A stretch of 64,000 nucleotides of DNA from Chryseobacterium defluvii (GCF_003634775.1 NZ_RBXB01000004.1:1-64000), one strand, 5' to 3'. Numbered from the stretch's first letter, positions 24,885 to 32,766 are shown. Numbers and translations: made by a program. Notes: generated by a model from the sequence alone, not told the origin.

Positions 24885-25293
24885 TAGGAAGTTCGTTGTG
24901 ATTTTCTCCTTCTACAGGAAAATGTTTTTTAAGTTCAAGACCTGTTTCCAGAATGGCGCTTTTTAATGCCTTATAATAATTTCCTTTGGAAAATTCGGAT
25001 GTAATATAATCATGCAAATGATCCCAGTAAGATTGATGTACTTTTTCATGAATCCCGGTATCTCCGATTATGGTAAGATATTTTTGTTCAAAATTCACAT
25101 GAAAAAGCACAGCATTCCTGTCAGCCGTTTTATTCATACATAGTTTTTTAAAAACTTCAAATGCGGTTTCTGCATTATGGGCTTCCGTATTAGAGTCTAT
25201 ATGCACTCTAATCTCACCTGTAGAATGTTCTTCTGCCGACTGAATAGCTTCCACTAGGGAAGCTATCTGTTGATCTGTAAGGAAATTGCTCAT
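24865..25293 (-). CDS. TPM-domain protein, short form
   Basis: This 142-residue protein carries a second TPM domain without signal peptide or helix: SLVEAIQSAEEHSTGEIRVH, then NAVLFHVNFEQKYLTIIGDT, then GNYYKALKSAILETGLELK. The Ser-Thr-Gly-Glu-Ile-Arg-Val segment and IIGDTGIHE loop are the conserved features of the family. Its start codon shares one base with the end of lemA (25293) and its 3' end overlaps the next TPM gene, so lemA, this gene and the larger TPM gene are translationally coupled. The pairing of LemA with TPM proteins is common in Bacteroidota and suggests a shared envelope-stress role, not established here. Confidence 0.87.
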   Translation of the reverse strand: MSNFLTDQQIASLVEAIQSAEEHSTGEIRVHIDSNTEAHNAETAFEVFKKLCMNKTADRNAVLFHVNFEQKYLTIIGDTGIHEKVHQSYWDHLHDYITSEFSKGNYYKALKSAILETGLELKKHFPVEGENHNELPNEITFS

Positions 25294-25901
25294 TATTCAG
25301 AGAAAACTTCAGGGGCTTTGTTGGCTCCTGCATCAGCTTTGAATAAAGGTTTTTCTTTAAAGTTGGTGAAGTTGGCCAAAATATTATTAGGAAACTGCTT
25401 GATGGATGTGTTGTAATCCTTAACAGCGTTGTTATAATACACAGTTTCTGTTCTGATACTGTTTTCAATGGCAATATATTCCCTCTGGAAGTTGATATAT
25501 TGCTGATCCGCCTTTAAGTTAGGATATTGTTCTACAACTGCCATCAACCTGCTTAAAGCCCCGGTTAATTCTCCCTGTGCAGCCTGGAATTTAGCCATAT
25601 CTGCTTCGGTCATATTGGTAGGGTCAATGTTGATGGAAGTAGCTTTAGAACGTGCCTCAACAACTTTTGTTAATGTTTCCTGCTCAAATTTTGAATAAGA
25701 TTTTACCGTTCTTTCCAGATTGGGGATCAGGTTGGCTCTTTTCTGGTATACCGTTTCCACGTTAGACCACTTGGCATTCACCCCTTGTTCCTGAGCTACG
25801 AAATTGTTGTATCCGTTTTTACCCCAAAAGAATATAATAACAACAATAATAAGGAGAGCAATACCTATAGTTCCTGCGCTCAGACAGCCTTTGTTTCTCA
25901 T
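25293..25901 (-). CDS. lemA: LemA-family protein
   Basis: The 202-residue protein has a single N-terminal membrane helix (TIGIALLIIVVIIFFWG) and a helical bundle outside, the LemA architecture. Family marks are YNNFVAQEQGVNAKWSNVET and QKRANLIPNLERTVKSYS, and later NLKADQQYINFQREYIAIEN. The function is not known; LemA is an antigen in Listeria and is tied to envelope stress in other bacteria. It heads a three-gene operon with two TPM genes. A -7 box (TATATTTG on the minus strand) lies 30 bp ahead of the ATG, divergent to the folA promoter. Confidence 0.93.
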   Translation of the reverse strand: MRNKGCLSAGTIGIALLIIVVIIFFWGKNGYNNFVAQEQGVNAKWSNVETVYQKRANLIPNLERTVKSYSKFEQETLTKVVEARSKATSINIDPTNMTEADMAKFQAAQGELTGALSRLMAVVEQYPNLKADQQYINFQREYIAIENSIRTETVYYNNAVKDYNTSIKQFPNNILANFTNFKEKPLFKADAGANKAPEVFSE

Positions 25902-25931
25902 AGTTTATTTTTTTTAAATTTTTGTGCTAAC

Positions 25932-25939
25932 CAAATATA
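25932..25939 (-). promoter_or_regulatory. -7 box of lemA (TATATTTG on the minus strand)
   Basis: The plus strand reads CAAATATA. It is flanked by two copies of TGTGCTAA (25923-25930 and 25947-25954) spaced 24 bp apart, which lie between the divergent promoters. Confidence 0.6.
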
Positions 25940-25951
25940 CAAATTATGTGC

Positions 25952-25959
25952 TAATTTTG
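25952..25959 (+). promoter_or_regulatory. -7 box of folA (TAATTTTG)
   Basis: TAATTTTG matches TAnnTTTG and lies 16 bp ahead of the folA ATG, giving a leader of under 15 nt. Confidence 0.6.
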
Positions 25960-25974
25960 TGAAAAATTATTTTA

Positions 25975-26469
25975 ATGATAACAATTGTGGTCGCAATGGG
26001 AGAGAAGAATGAGATTGGTTCTGATAATCAGCTTCTGTGGCATCTTCCCAAAGATTTGAAACATTTCAAAAATTTAACCTCCGGACATCCGGTTATTATG
26101 GGCAGAAAAACCTATGAAAGTATCGGGAAACCACTTCCTAACCGTACCAATATTGTTATTTCAAGAAAGAAAGACTGGTTTGAAGAGGGTATTTTGATCG
26201 TAGGAAGCATCAAAGAAGCTGTGAAATTTGCTAAAAAAATAGATGAAGACATTTTTATTATCGGTGGTGGAAACATCTATGAACAAACAATGGATATTAC
26301 AGACAAGCTTGAGGTCACCCTGGTGAAAGCAGATTTGAAGGCAGATACGTTTTTTCCTAAAATAGATAGTAAGGCGTGGGTGAAAACACAGGAAATTTGC
26401 CATGAAAAGGATGAGAAAAATCCGTACGATTTTTGCTTTCAGACCTATGAAAAGATCAAGAGTGAATAG
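25975..26469 (+). CDS. folA: Dihydrofolate reductase
   Basis: DHFR reduces dihydrofolate to tetrahydrofolate with NADPH, feeding thymidylate and purine synthesis. The 164-residue protein has the standard order: ITIVVAMGEKNEIGSDNQLLW (start, Met20-loop region), HLPKDLKHFKNLTSGHPVIM, GRKTYESIGKPLPNRTN, then DIFIIGGGNIYEQTM. WHLPKDLKHF carries the substrate-binding Asp equivalent (DNQLLWHLPKD with Asp28-like residue). The GRKTYES and IIGGGNIY motifs bind NADPH. It is cytoplasmic and appears to be the only gene on its transcript; a promoter box lies just upstream, divergent from lemA. Confidence 0.97.
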   Translation: MITIVVAMGEKNEIGSDNQLLWHLPKDLKHFKNLTSGHPVIMGRKTYESIGKPLPNRTNIVISRKKDWFEEGILIVGSIKEAVKFAKKIDEDIFIIGGGNIYEQTMDITDKLEVTLVKADLKADTFFPKIDSKAWVKTQEICHEKDEKNPYDFCFQTYEKIKSE

Positions 26470-26478
26470 TCATAAAAA

Positions 26479-26512
26479 TCTAACTTCTAACTTCTAGCTT
26501 CTAACCTCTAAA
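26479..26512 (+). repeat. Tandem heptamer array, unit TCTAACT
   Basis: Five units in register: TCTAACT, TCTAACT, TCTAGCT, TCTAACC and a partial TCTAAA. It lies between folA and the next gene, 6 bp ahead of a -7 box (26518). Similar period-7 arrays occur at four other intergenic places in the window. Confidence 0.85.
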
Positions 26513-26517
26513 TTTTT

Positions 26518-26525
26518 TATCTTTG
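26518..26525 (+). promoter_or_regulatory. -7 box (TATCTTTG)
   Basis: TATCTTTG followed by CAC is a full match, 19 bp before the ATG at 26544. It is directly preceded by the heptamer array. Confidence 0.65.
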
Positions 26526-26543
26526 CACTTCTAAATTGTAATA

Positions 26544-27113
26544 ATGAACAAGTATATAAAAATTGTAGTTGCCGCACTTCTTATTCTTACCGGAATCTAC
26601 ATGATGTTTTTTACCAGAAATCTGGGTTGGGGAATCGTAATTTTTCTTCTGGCTGCACTTCCTATTTTTCTTTTTTTCAAAAATGAAAATATCCTTTTGG
26701 CTTTCTGGCAATTAAGAAAGCAAAATATGGAAAAGGCATCCAAGTTTCTTAATAATATCACCAATTATCAATCTCAGCTTCATCAATCCCAATATGGGTA
26801 TTTCCATTATCTGCAGGGATTGACCTTGGCCCAGGAGCACCCTACGAAAGTGGAACCTCTTATGAGAAAAGCGTTAGATTATGGATTGAATATGAAGCAT
26901 GACAGAGCAATGGCTACTTTAAACCTTGCTGCTGCTGCTATCTCCAAAGGAAGAAAACAGGAAGGGCAGAAATTACTGGAAGAAGCAAAAAGACTGGACA
27001 GCTCAGGAATGATGACCGATCAGATTAAAATGATGAAGGAGCAATTGAAAATGCCATCCATGCAGAAGCATATGCATAATCCGAATATGAGACAAAGAGG
27101 AAAATTCTTTTAA
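26544..27113 (+). CDS. Membrane protein with TPR-like cytoplasmic part, unknown function
   Basis: The 189-residue protein starts with two closely spaced transmembrane helices (IVVAALLILTGIYMMFF, WGIVIFLLAALPIFLFF). The rest (about 60-165) is helical in a TPR-like way: LAFWQLRKQNMEKASKFLN, QYGYFHYLQGLTLAQE, MRKALDYGLNM and AAAAISKGRKQEGQKLLEEA, with the small-large-aromatic spacing of tetratricopeptide repeats. The C-terminal tail is basic. The function is unknown. A promoter box and heptamer repeat precede it. The gene appears to be single. Confidence 0.8.
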   Translation: MNKYIKIVVAALLILTGIYMMFFTRNLGWGIVIFLLAALPIFLFFKNENILLAFWQLRKQNMEKASKFLNNITNYQSQLHQSQYGYFHYLQGLTLAQEHPTKVEPLMRKALDYGLNMKHDRAMATLNLAAAAISKGRKQEGQKLLEEAKRLDSSGMMTDQIKMMKEQLKMPSMQKHMHNPNMRQRGKFF

Positions 27114-27133
27114 TTTTAACCGAATAAAAAATC

Positions 27134-27160
27134 AAATGCACCTGAGAAGGTGCATTTTTT
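27134..27160. terminator. Bidirectional terminator between convergent genes
   Basis: AAATGCACCT and AGGTGCATTT make a 10-bp stem with loop GAGA and T run. The TRIC channel gene converges from the other side. Confidence 0.85.
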
Positions 27161-27179
27161 ATGTTGATACCGGAGTAAA

Positions 27180-27812
27180 TTACATTTCCGAATTATTTTC
27201 GTAGCCATAAAATTTAGGCATTTGCCAATGATATTTCACGGCGAACGTTCTTATCGCTACAATTAATAAAATCGTAAATATCTGAATGATCGTATAAGAA
27301 AGTGATGTAAACTTGGTCATTAACAGGAAAACTGAGCCCCCTACAATACAGGCTGTAGCATAAATCTCTTTTCTAAAGATCAATGGGATTCTGTTGAGCA
27401 GAATATCCCGGATAATCCCTCCGAAGCATCCTGTGATTGTTCCTAAAGCAATACAAATCAACGGATGGATGTCTGCATTGAGTCCTTTCTGAACACCAAT
27501 AATGGTGAAAAGACCAAGACCAAAGCTGTCAAAAATAAATAAGGTAACCTTGAAGTTTTTTTCCATGGATTTAAAAATCATGGAAAATATGCTCGTGATC
27601 AAAATAACGGCACAAGTCAACAGATCATGCATCCAGAATACAGGAATGTCCAATAATAAATCTCTTACAGTTCCGCCACCTACAGAAGTTACGAAGGCAA
27701 TAATAAGTACCCCGAAAGGATCAAGGCGTTTTTGCATGGCTGCAAAACTTCCTGACATTGCAAAGGAAATGGTTCCCAGGACTTCTATGGCAAAGTTGAA
27801 CTGTTCGTGCAT
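27180..27812 (-). CDS. Trimeric intracellular cation (TRIC) channel family protein
   Basis: The 210-residue protein has seven hydrophobic helices in two inverted triplets plus one, the TRIC (formerly UPF0126, YadS/YicG) layout. The two conserved glycine-rich signatures are present: SVGGGTVRDLLLD and GCFGGIIRDILL, both with GG..RD. These form the pore-facing part and lipid/Ca2+ contact in TRIC channels. It is an inner-membrane K+ or other monovalent cation channel by family knowledge. It lies downstream of coaD on the same strand, but the 96-bp gap holds an inverted heptad array. Confidence 0.9.
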   Translation of the reverse strand: MHEQFNFAIEVLGTISFAMSGSFAAMQKRLDPFGVLIIAFVTSVGGGTVRDLLLDIPVFWMHDLLTCAVILITSIFSMIFKSMEKNFKVTLFIFDSFGLGLFTIIGVQKGLNADIHPLICIALGTITGCFGGIIRDILLNRIPLIFRKEIYATACIVGGSVFLLMTKFTSLSYTIIQIFTILLIVAIRTFAVKYHWQMPKFYGYENNSEM

Positions 27813-27820
27813 ATGATATA

Positions 27821-27891
27821 AATGGTAAATGATAATTGATGAATGATTTCTTCATAAGCAAATTGTCTACCATTGTATCAATTATCATTTA
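27821..27891. repeat. Inverted pair of heptad arrays between coaD and the TRIC gene
   Basis: On the minus strand units read TCATTCA, TCAATTA, TCATTTA, CCATTTA (period 7) just before the TRIC start. The opposite arm carries the complement, so TAAATGATAATTGAT (27826-27840) and ATCAATTATCATTTA (27877-27891) form a perfect 15-bp inverted repeat around 36 nt. Confidence 0.8.
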
Positions 27892-27908
27892 TCGCTTATT
27901 AATTTTGT

Positions 27909-28373
27909 TTATTTTTCAACTCTTACAGAGTCCGGAACCAATAATTCGTATTCACCTCCATGGTTGATGATTTCTCTTACAATGCTGCTGCTTATAAAAG
28001 ACTTTCCTGATGAGGTTAAGAGGAATACCGTTTCCAGTTTTTTGTGAGCCAATGTCCTGTTGGTATGGGCAATTGCTTTTTCAAATTCAAAATCGGCTGG
28101 GTTTCTTAATCCACGGAGAATGAATTGCGCGTTTTTCTCAAAACAGTAATCAACAGTCAAACCTTCAAAATAATCTACTTCCACATTAGCAAATTCGGTA
28201 ACAGAATTTTGAATGAATTCCATTCTTTTTTCCAGGGGGAACATATATTTCTTTTGAGAATTCTGTCCGATGGCGATAATCAGTTTGTCGAAAAGCGGCG
28301 CTGCTCTTTCAATAATATCGTAATGTCCAAGAGTGATGGGATCAAATGATCCCGGGAAAACAGCAATTTTCAT
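27909..28373 (-). CDS. coaD: Pantetheine-phosphate adenylyltransferase
   Basis: CoaD joins AMP from ATP to 4'-phosphopantetheine, the fourth step of coenzyme A synthesis. The 154-residue sequence carries the nucleotidyltransferase signature FPGSFDPITLGHYDII with the THxGH-like GHYD motif (GxxDPxTxGHxD), the phosphopantetheine-binding FILRGLRNPADFEFE and FLTSSGKSFISSSIVREI at the C terminus. All fit CoaD. It follows ddl on the same strand with 2 bp between, so they form an operon (ddl-coaD). It is cytoplasmic. Confidence 0.96.
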   Translation of the reverse strand: MKIAVFPGSFDPITLGHYDIIERAAPLFDKLIIAIGQNSQKKYMFPLEKRMEFIQNSVTEFANVEVDYFEGLTVDYCFEKNAQFILRGLRNPADFEFEKAIAHTNRTLAHKKLETVFLLTSSGKSFISSSIVREIINHGGEYELLVPDSVRVEK

Positions 28374-28375
28374 GA

Positions 28376-29374
28376 TTATTTTGATTTTTTAGCCAGAGCT
28401 TTTTCAACTTCGTTTCCGCAAAGGTCTGTAATAGATATTCCGTAATGTCTTGCCTGTTGGGGCAAAATACTTGCCGGAGAGAATCCTGGATTGGTATTCA
28501 TTTCCAGCATATAAGGAATGCCGTCCATTAAAATATATTCACTTCTTGAAAAGCCACTCATTCCTAAAGAATCATAAGCTCTTTTGGCAATTTCTTCTAC
28601 CCGGATTCTGGTTTCATCATTGATCCTTGCAGGAGTAATTTCTTCTGAAGCACCTTCATATTTAGCTTCATAATCGAAGAATTCATTAGTAGGGACAATT
28701 TCTGTAATTCCCAATACAATGGTTTCTCCTTTAAAATCAATAACACCAACGGAAACTTCCATTCCGTCTAGGAAACTTTCAATTAAAATTTCATCATCTT
28801 CTTTGAAGGCAATCTCTGTAGCTGCAATGAGTTCCGATTTCTCCTTTACTTTCGAAATTCCTAAGGAAGACCCCGATTGGTTTGGCTTTACAAAAAGAGG
28901 GAGCTTTAGTTTTTCTACAATTTCATCAACATTGATGTTCTCACCTTTTCTCAGATAAATGCTTTTTGCAGATGGAATTCCGTATTTTGATAATACGGCA
29001 AGAGTATCTTTTTTATTGAACGTTAATGCACTTTGGTAAAAATCACAGCCCGTATATGTTTGCCCGATGGCATCCCAATAAGCCTGCAGTATCCCGTTTT
29101 CCCCCGGTGTCCCGTGAATAATATTGAAGCAGACATCGAACTTCAGCTTTTCATTGTTTTCAAGGGTTACCGAAAAATCTCCTTTGTTGATTTCGTATTT
29201 TTTGTCATTCTTATCTAAAAAATACCATTCATTTTTAAGAACCACAACCTTATATACATCATACAGATCTCTGTCTAAAGAATCATAGATTAATTGACCG
29301 CTTTTTAGGGAAACCACATATTCGTCAGAATAGCCACCCATTACCACGGCAACACTTTTTTTGTTCATAACCAT
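28376..29374 (-). CDS. ddl: D-alanine--D-alanine ligase
   Basis: Ddl makes the D-Ala-D-Ala dipeptide for peptidoglycan. The 332-residue protein has the ATP-grasp layout: SVAVVMGGYSDEYVVSLKSG at the N terminus, IIHGTPGENGILQAYWD, VKPNQSGSSLGISKV (nucleotide-binding loop) and MLEMNTNPGFSPASILP (metal site). Serine in SSLGI and the closing MNTNPG are typical. The frame begins with Met at 29374 or 29368; the second (MNKKS) is equally likely. A TAAATTTG -7 box lies 17 bp ahead. It is co-transcribed with coaD and divergent from the PASTA gene. Confidence 0.96.
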   Translation of the reverse strand: MVMNKKSVAVVMGGYSDEYVVSLKSGQLIYDSLDRDLYDVYKVVVLKNEWYFLDKNDKKYEINKGDFSVTLENNEKLKFDVCFNIIHGTPGENGILQAYWDAIGQTYTGCDFYQSALTFNKKDTLAVLSKYGIPSAKSIYLRKGENINVDEIVEKLKLPLFVKPNQSGSSLGISKVKEKSELIAATEIAFKEDDEILIESFLDGMEVSVGVIDFKGETIVLGITEIVPTNEFFDYEAKYEGASEEITPARINDETRIRVEEIAKRAYDSLGMSGFSRSEYILMDGIPYMLEMNTNPGFSPASILPQQARHYGISITDLCGNEVEKALAKKSK

Positions 29375-29390
29375 ATAGTATCAATTAAGG

Positions 29391-29398
29391 CAAATTTA
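29391..29398 (-). promoter_or_regulatory. -7 box of ddl-coaD (TAAATTTG on the minus strand)
   Basis: The plus strand reads CAAATTTA. It is about 17 bp from the ddl start. Confidence 0.6.
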
Positions 29399-29490
29399 AT
29401 GAAATTATGTATTGTAATATGGGAAAATCAGAAATTTTGAAATGAAAAATGAAATGTGTTAAATAAAAATCACATTCTAAAATTATTAAT

Positions 29491-29498
29491 TATATTTG
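29491..29498 (+). promoter_or_regulatory. -7 box of the PASTA gene (TATATTTG)
   Basis: TATATTTG then CCG is a full match. It lies inside the frame that opens with GTG at 29456 and excludes that start; the ATG at 29525 follows. Confidence 0.65.
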
Positions 29499-29524
29499 CC
29501 GTTATAATTAAAGTATTTTTAAGT

Positions 29525-30628
29525 ATGCTTAAATCACTTTTCAATTGGAAAGTTTTACTGAACTTATTAGTAGCCATAGGGGTTTTCGTGGGGTTGGTCT
29601 GGCTTACATTCCGATGGTTGGAATACCATACGAACCATGGTCAGGAAATACCTGTTCCGAATGTTGTTAATAAATCTGTGCATGATGCTATCAAAATATT
29701 AGATGATGCAGGGTTGGAATATGAAGTGGATAGTTTTAAATATGACCCTAAATATAGACCTTTTCAAGTATTACAGGTGTATCCTTCACCAGGATCACGT
29801 GTAAAAGATGGAAGAGCTATTCAAATAAGAGTAAATCCTAAAACTTGGGCGAAAGTTGCGGTTCCGGATATTATTAATAAATATTCAGGGCTGGCTTTCC
29901 AGAGATTGGATCAGGTAGGATTAAAAGTAGGAGATACGATTTTTGAACCAAGCATACAGAAAGATGCTGTTTTAAGGGTCTTATTCAAAGGGAATCCTAT
30001 TAAACCGGGATCACTATTGCCTAGATTCTCTACTATAGACGTAGTAATCGGTTCAGGGCCTATGAGAAATATTTCAATTCCTAATGTAGTCGGACTAACC
30101 GTAAAAGAAGCCAGAGGAGTTATCGCAAGAAGCATGTTTGAAGTAGGATTGGTAGAGCATGAGGATGGCGGTAAAGATGAATCGGATATTATTTATTATC
30201 AGGACCCTGCAGCAGGTGATGTCAGAGATCAGGGAATGCAGATGGATCTTTGGGCAAGTAAAAAGACACCGGCTGAATTGCGCGATAAAATAGAACAATT
30301 GAATTCCGTATACCGTATGAAAGTAGACACTTCTTTGCCTCCTATACGATATGAGGAAGTACCTGCCCATCCGACACCCAATTATGAACAGGCTCCACCG
30401 CCGGTAGTTCCAAAACCGGAGCCTGCAAAAACCGAAGCTCCGAAAACTACAGCAAGTGTGGCAAAACCAGCATCAGGAACTACAGCTACTAAAACGGATA
30501 CTAAACCTAAAACTGCCACTGCCGGTACTTCCGGAAGCGGTTCCAACACAAGTAGTAATAATAAAACCTCTACTACTACACAGCAACCGGCTCAAAAACC
30601 GAAAGCTAAAAAAGTAGTAGTAGAATAG
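29525..30628 (+). CDS. PASTA-domain membrane protein
   Basis: The 367-residue protein has one N-terminal transmembrane helix (LLNLLVAIGVFVGLVWL) and then three PASTA domains outside the membrane: IPVPNVVNKSVHDAIKILDD, VAVPDIINKYSGLAFQRLDQ and ISIPNVVGLTVKEARGVIAR. The last 90 residues are a Pro/Ala/Thr/Lys-rich, low-complexity tail. PASTA domains bind muropeptides or peptidoglycan synthases in Firmicutes kinases; here no kinase domain is attached or nearby. The gene lies back to back with ddl, so a cell-wall role is plausible. The start is moved from the GTG at 29456 to the ATG at 29525 because of the promoter box. Confidence 0.88.
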   Translation: MLKSLFNWKVLLNLLVAIGVFVGLVWLTFRWLEYHTNHGQEIPVPNVVNKSVHDAIKILDDAGLEYEVDSFKYDPKYRPFQVLQVYPSPGSRVKDGRAIQIRVNPKTWAKVAVPDIINKYSGLAFQRLDQVGLKVGDTIFEPSIQKDAVLRVLFKGNPIKPGSLLPRFSTIDVVIGSGPMRNISIPNVVGLTVKEARGVIARSMFEVGLVEHEDGGKDESDIIYYQDPAAGDVRDQGMQMDLWASKKTPAELRDKIEQLNSVYRMKVDTSLPPIRYEEVPAHPTPNYEQAPPPVVPKPEPAKTEAPKTTASVAKPASGTTATKTDTKPKTATAGTSGSGSNTSSNNKTSTTTQQPAQKPKAKKVVVE

Positions 30629-30650
30629 TTTATTACAATATTAAAATTAC

Positions 30651-30683
30651 AGGCTTCAACTCTAGCACGTTGGAGCCTTTTGT
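30651..30683 (+). terminator. Terminator after the PASTA gene
   Basis: AGGCTTCAAC and GTTGGAGCCT form a 10-bp stem (one wobble) with an 8-nt loop and TTTTGT. Confidence 0.7.
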
Positions 30684-30699
30684 ATAAAATATAAGAGTA

Positions 30700-31764
30700 A
30701 TGACAGAAGATAATGAAGATTTTTTAGATGAAGGATTATTAGACCCCAACAATTTAGATATTGATGAGGAGAATAAAGGACTGTACGAACATCTTAATAT
30801 AACTGTAGATAACAAGCAAGAGCCGTTAAGAATTGATAAGTTCTTACTGATATATCGTCAGAATTCTTCCAGAAACAAAATTTCACAGACCTGCAGAGCG
30901 GGAAATGTTGTTGTAAACGGTAACCCTGTAAAGCAAAACTATCGGGTAAAACCCGGCGATCAGATTTCTGTCTTATTGGCCCATCCACCCAGAGAAAATG
31001 TGATCATCCCGCAGGATATTCCCGTGAATATTATATACGAAGATGATGATCTTGTCGTTATAGATAAAGAAGCAGGAATGGTGGTGCATCCGGGATTCGG
31101 AAACTGGGATGGTACTTTGGTGAATGCGCTGGCATACCATTTTGAAAAGAACGGACAAAAATCCGATCTGGACAGAGTAGGCCTTGTTCATAGAATAGAT
31201 AAGGATACTTCAGGACTTTTGGTGATTGCCAAAAATGAATATGCATTAAGTTTTCTGGCCAAACAGTTTTTTGAGCGAACTACCAAAAGATTATATTGGG
31301 CTTTTGTATGGGGGAATATGCAGGAAGATGAAGGTACGATCCGGGGACATATCGGAAGGCATCCTAAAAACAGGATGCAGATGTCCGTATACGAAGACGG
31401 AAGCCAGGGAAAACATGCCGTTACCCACTACAAAGTTTTGGAAAGGTTTAAATACATGACCTGGGTGGAGTGCAAGCTGGAAACGGGAAGAACACATCAG
31501 ATCAGAGCTCATTTCAAACACATAGGGCATACTTTGTTTAACGATGAAAGATATGAAGGGCATACTCCTTTAAGAGGAGTTAATCTGCCAAAATATAAGC
31601 AATTTATAAAGAATGTTTTCGATATTTTGCCTAGACATGCGCTTCATGCCCATACTTTAGGATTTGTGCATCCGACTACAAAGAAAGAATTATATTTTGA
31701 GAGCCCAATGCCTCAAGATATGGAGGAAGCCGTAAAAAAATGGAGAAAATATTTAGAAAACTAA
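30700..31764 (+). CDS. rluD: RluA-family 23S rRNA pseudouridine synthase (RluD type)
   Basis: The 354-residue protein has an S4 RNA-binding domain (about 35-100; RIDKFLLIYRQNSSRNKISQ) then the pseudouridine synthase domain with DRVGLVHRIDKDTSGLLVIA, in which the Asp of HRIDKDTSG is the catalytic nucleophile. LETGRTHQIRAHFKHIGH is the other conserved family motif. RluD-type enzymes modify helix 69 of 23S rRNA at U1911, 1915 and 1917; the RluD assignment is by layout. It is preceded by the PASTA terminator and by a TTTTGTATAAA region that may hold its promoter. Confidence 0.92.
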   Translation: MTEDNEDFLDEGLLDPNNLDIDEENKGLYEHLNITVDNKQEPLRIDKFLLIYRQNSSRNKISQTCRAGNVVVNGNPVKQNYRVKPGDQISVLLAHPPRENVIIPQDIPVNIIYEDDDLVVIDKEAGMVVHPGFGNWDGTLVNALAYHFEKNGQKSDLDRVGLVHRIDKDTSGLLVIAKNEYALSFLAKQFFERTTKRLYWAFVWGNMQEDEGTIRGHIGRHPKNRMQMSVYEDGSQGKHAVTHYKVLERFKYMTWVECKLETGRTHQIRAHFKHIGHTLFNDERYEGHTPLRGVNLPKYKQFIKNVFDILPRHALHAHTLGFVHPTTKKELYFESPMPQDMEEAVKKWRKYLEN

Positions 31765-31784
31765 AAATATATTGAGAATTTTTT

Positions 31785-31792
31785 TATATTTG
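31785..31792 (+). promoter_or_regulatory. -7 box of the PorP/SprF gene (TATATTTG)
   Basis: TATATTTG is a full consensus match. The frame also opens with a TTG at 31798, which would be at or before the transcription start, so the ATG at 31816 is preferred. Confidence 0.65.
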
Positions 31793-31815
31793 TTGAATTG
31801 AAATCAAGATTTGTT

Positions 31816-32766
31816 ATGAGAAAACTATATGCTATCGTATGTTTAGCTCTTTTGTCGAATGCATACAAAGCACAAGAATCACTACCATACTATCAGCAAT
31901 ATCTTTTGGATGGTGAGTTCCTGTTCAACCCAGCTCAATACGGAAAAACAGATTACGTACAGCTCAACGCCAACTATCAACAACAATTTTCAAAGTTCAG
32001 TGAATCTCCGAATGTTCAGTCCATAGGGATCAATGCGAACATTTTCGATAGAGTAGGTGCTGGTCTTTCTGTATTCAGAGACAGTAACGGACCTATTTCT
32101 GCGGGAGGGATTACAGCTGGTGCTTCTTATTTCATTCCTTTAAGTAGTGAGGGAGATAGAAAAGATCAGTTCTCTTTCGGTACAAGTGTTAATTTTTACA
32201 ACATGAATTTTGACTATTCAAAAATTAATACTGAAGAAGGATATGATCCTTTATTACAGGGCAATGAAAGTAATATTTTTATGGTATATGCCAACTTCGG
32301 TTTAGCTGCTACCTATAGAAATATTTTCGGGGGAGTTTCTGTTAATGATATTGCGTTAAGTAATGATGAATCTATCGTAAACAACTACGAGCCTTCTCCA
32401 ATCAAGTTTTTCTTAAACTTAGGATACAACTGGAATTTAGCAGATAATATTGCTTTAACACCTTCATTGTTGATCAACCTGAATACCAACTCAACAAGAA
32501 TGGTAGATTACAACTTAATGGCTACCTTCTCTAATGAGATCAATTCATTCTCTGCGGGATTAAGCTACAGATCTGTTCAGAACAGATTTGATAACCAACA
32601 GCTTCAGATTGCTCCAATCGTAAAAGTGAAATTCAATAAATTCATGATTGGTGCCACTTATAATATCGGACTTTCTGATATTCAGCAATATGGAGGAGAC
32701 AGCTTCATGATCGGATTAGGTTATGAATTTGATAACTTCATTAACCACAGAGGATTTAGATATTAA
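31816..32766 (+). CDS. Type IX secretion system membrane protein, PorP/SprF family
   Basis: The 316-residue protein begins with a signal peptide (MRKLYAIVCLALLSNAYKAQ) and matches the PorP/SprF family: ESLPYYQQYLLDGEFLFNPA, then an aromatic- and glycine-rich outer-membrane barrel ending in an aromatic strand (RGFRY). These barrels anchor secreted adhesins or take part in type IX secretion and gliding. SprF genes usually follow a large adhesin (SprB-like) gene; none lies here, so the partner is not evident. The chosen start follows the -7 box. A terminator overlaps the promoter of hemW just after the stop. Confidence 0.88.
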   Translation: MRKLYAIVCLALLSNAYKAQESLPYYQQYLLDGEFLFNPAQYGKTDYVQLNANYQQQFSKFSESPNVQSIGINANIFDRVGAGLSVFRDSNGPISAGGITAGASYFIPLSSEGDRKDQFSFGTSVNFYNMNFDYSKINTEEGYDPLLQGNESNIFMVYANFGLAATYRNIFGGVSVNDIALSNDESIVNNYEPSPIKFFLNLGYNWNLADNIALTPSLLINLNTNSTRMVDYNLMATFSNEINSFSAGLSYRSVQNRFDNQQLQIAPIVKVKFNKFMIGATYNIGLSDIQQYGGDSFMIGLGYEFDNFINHRGFRY

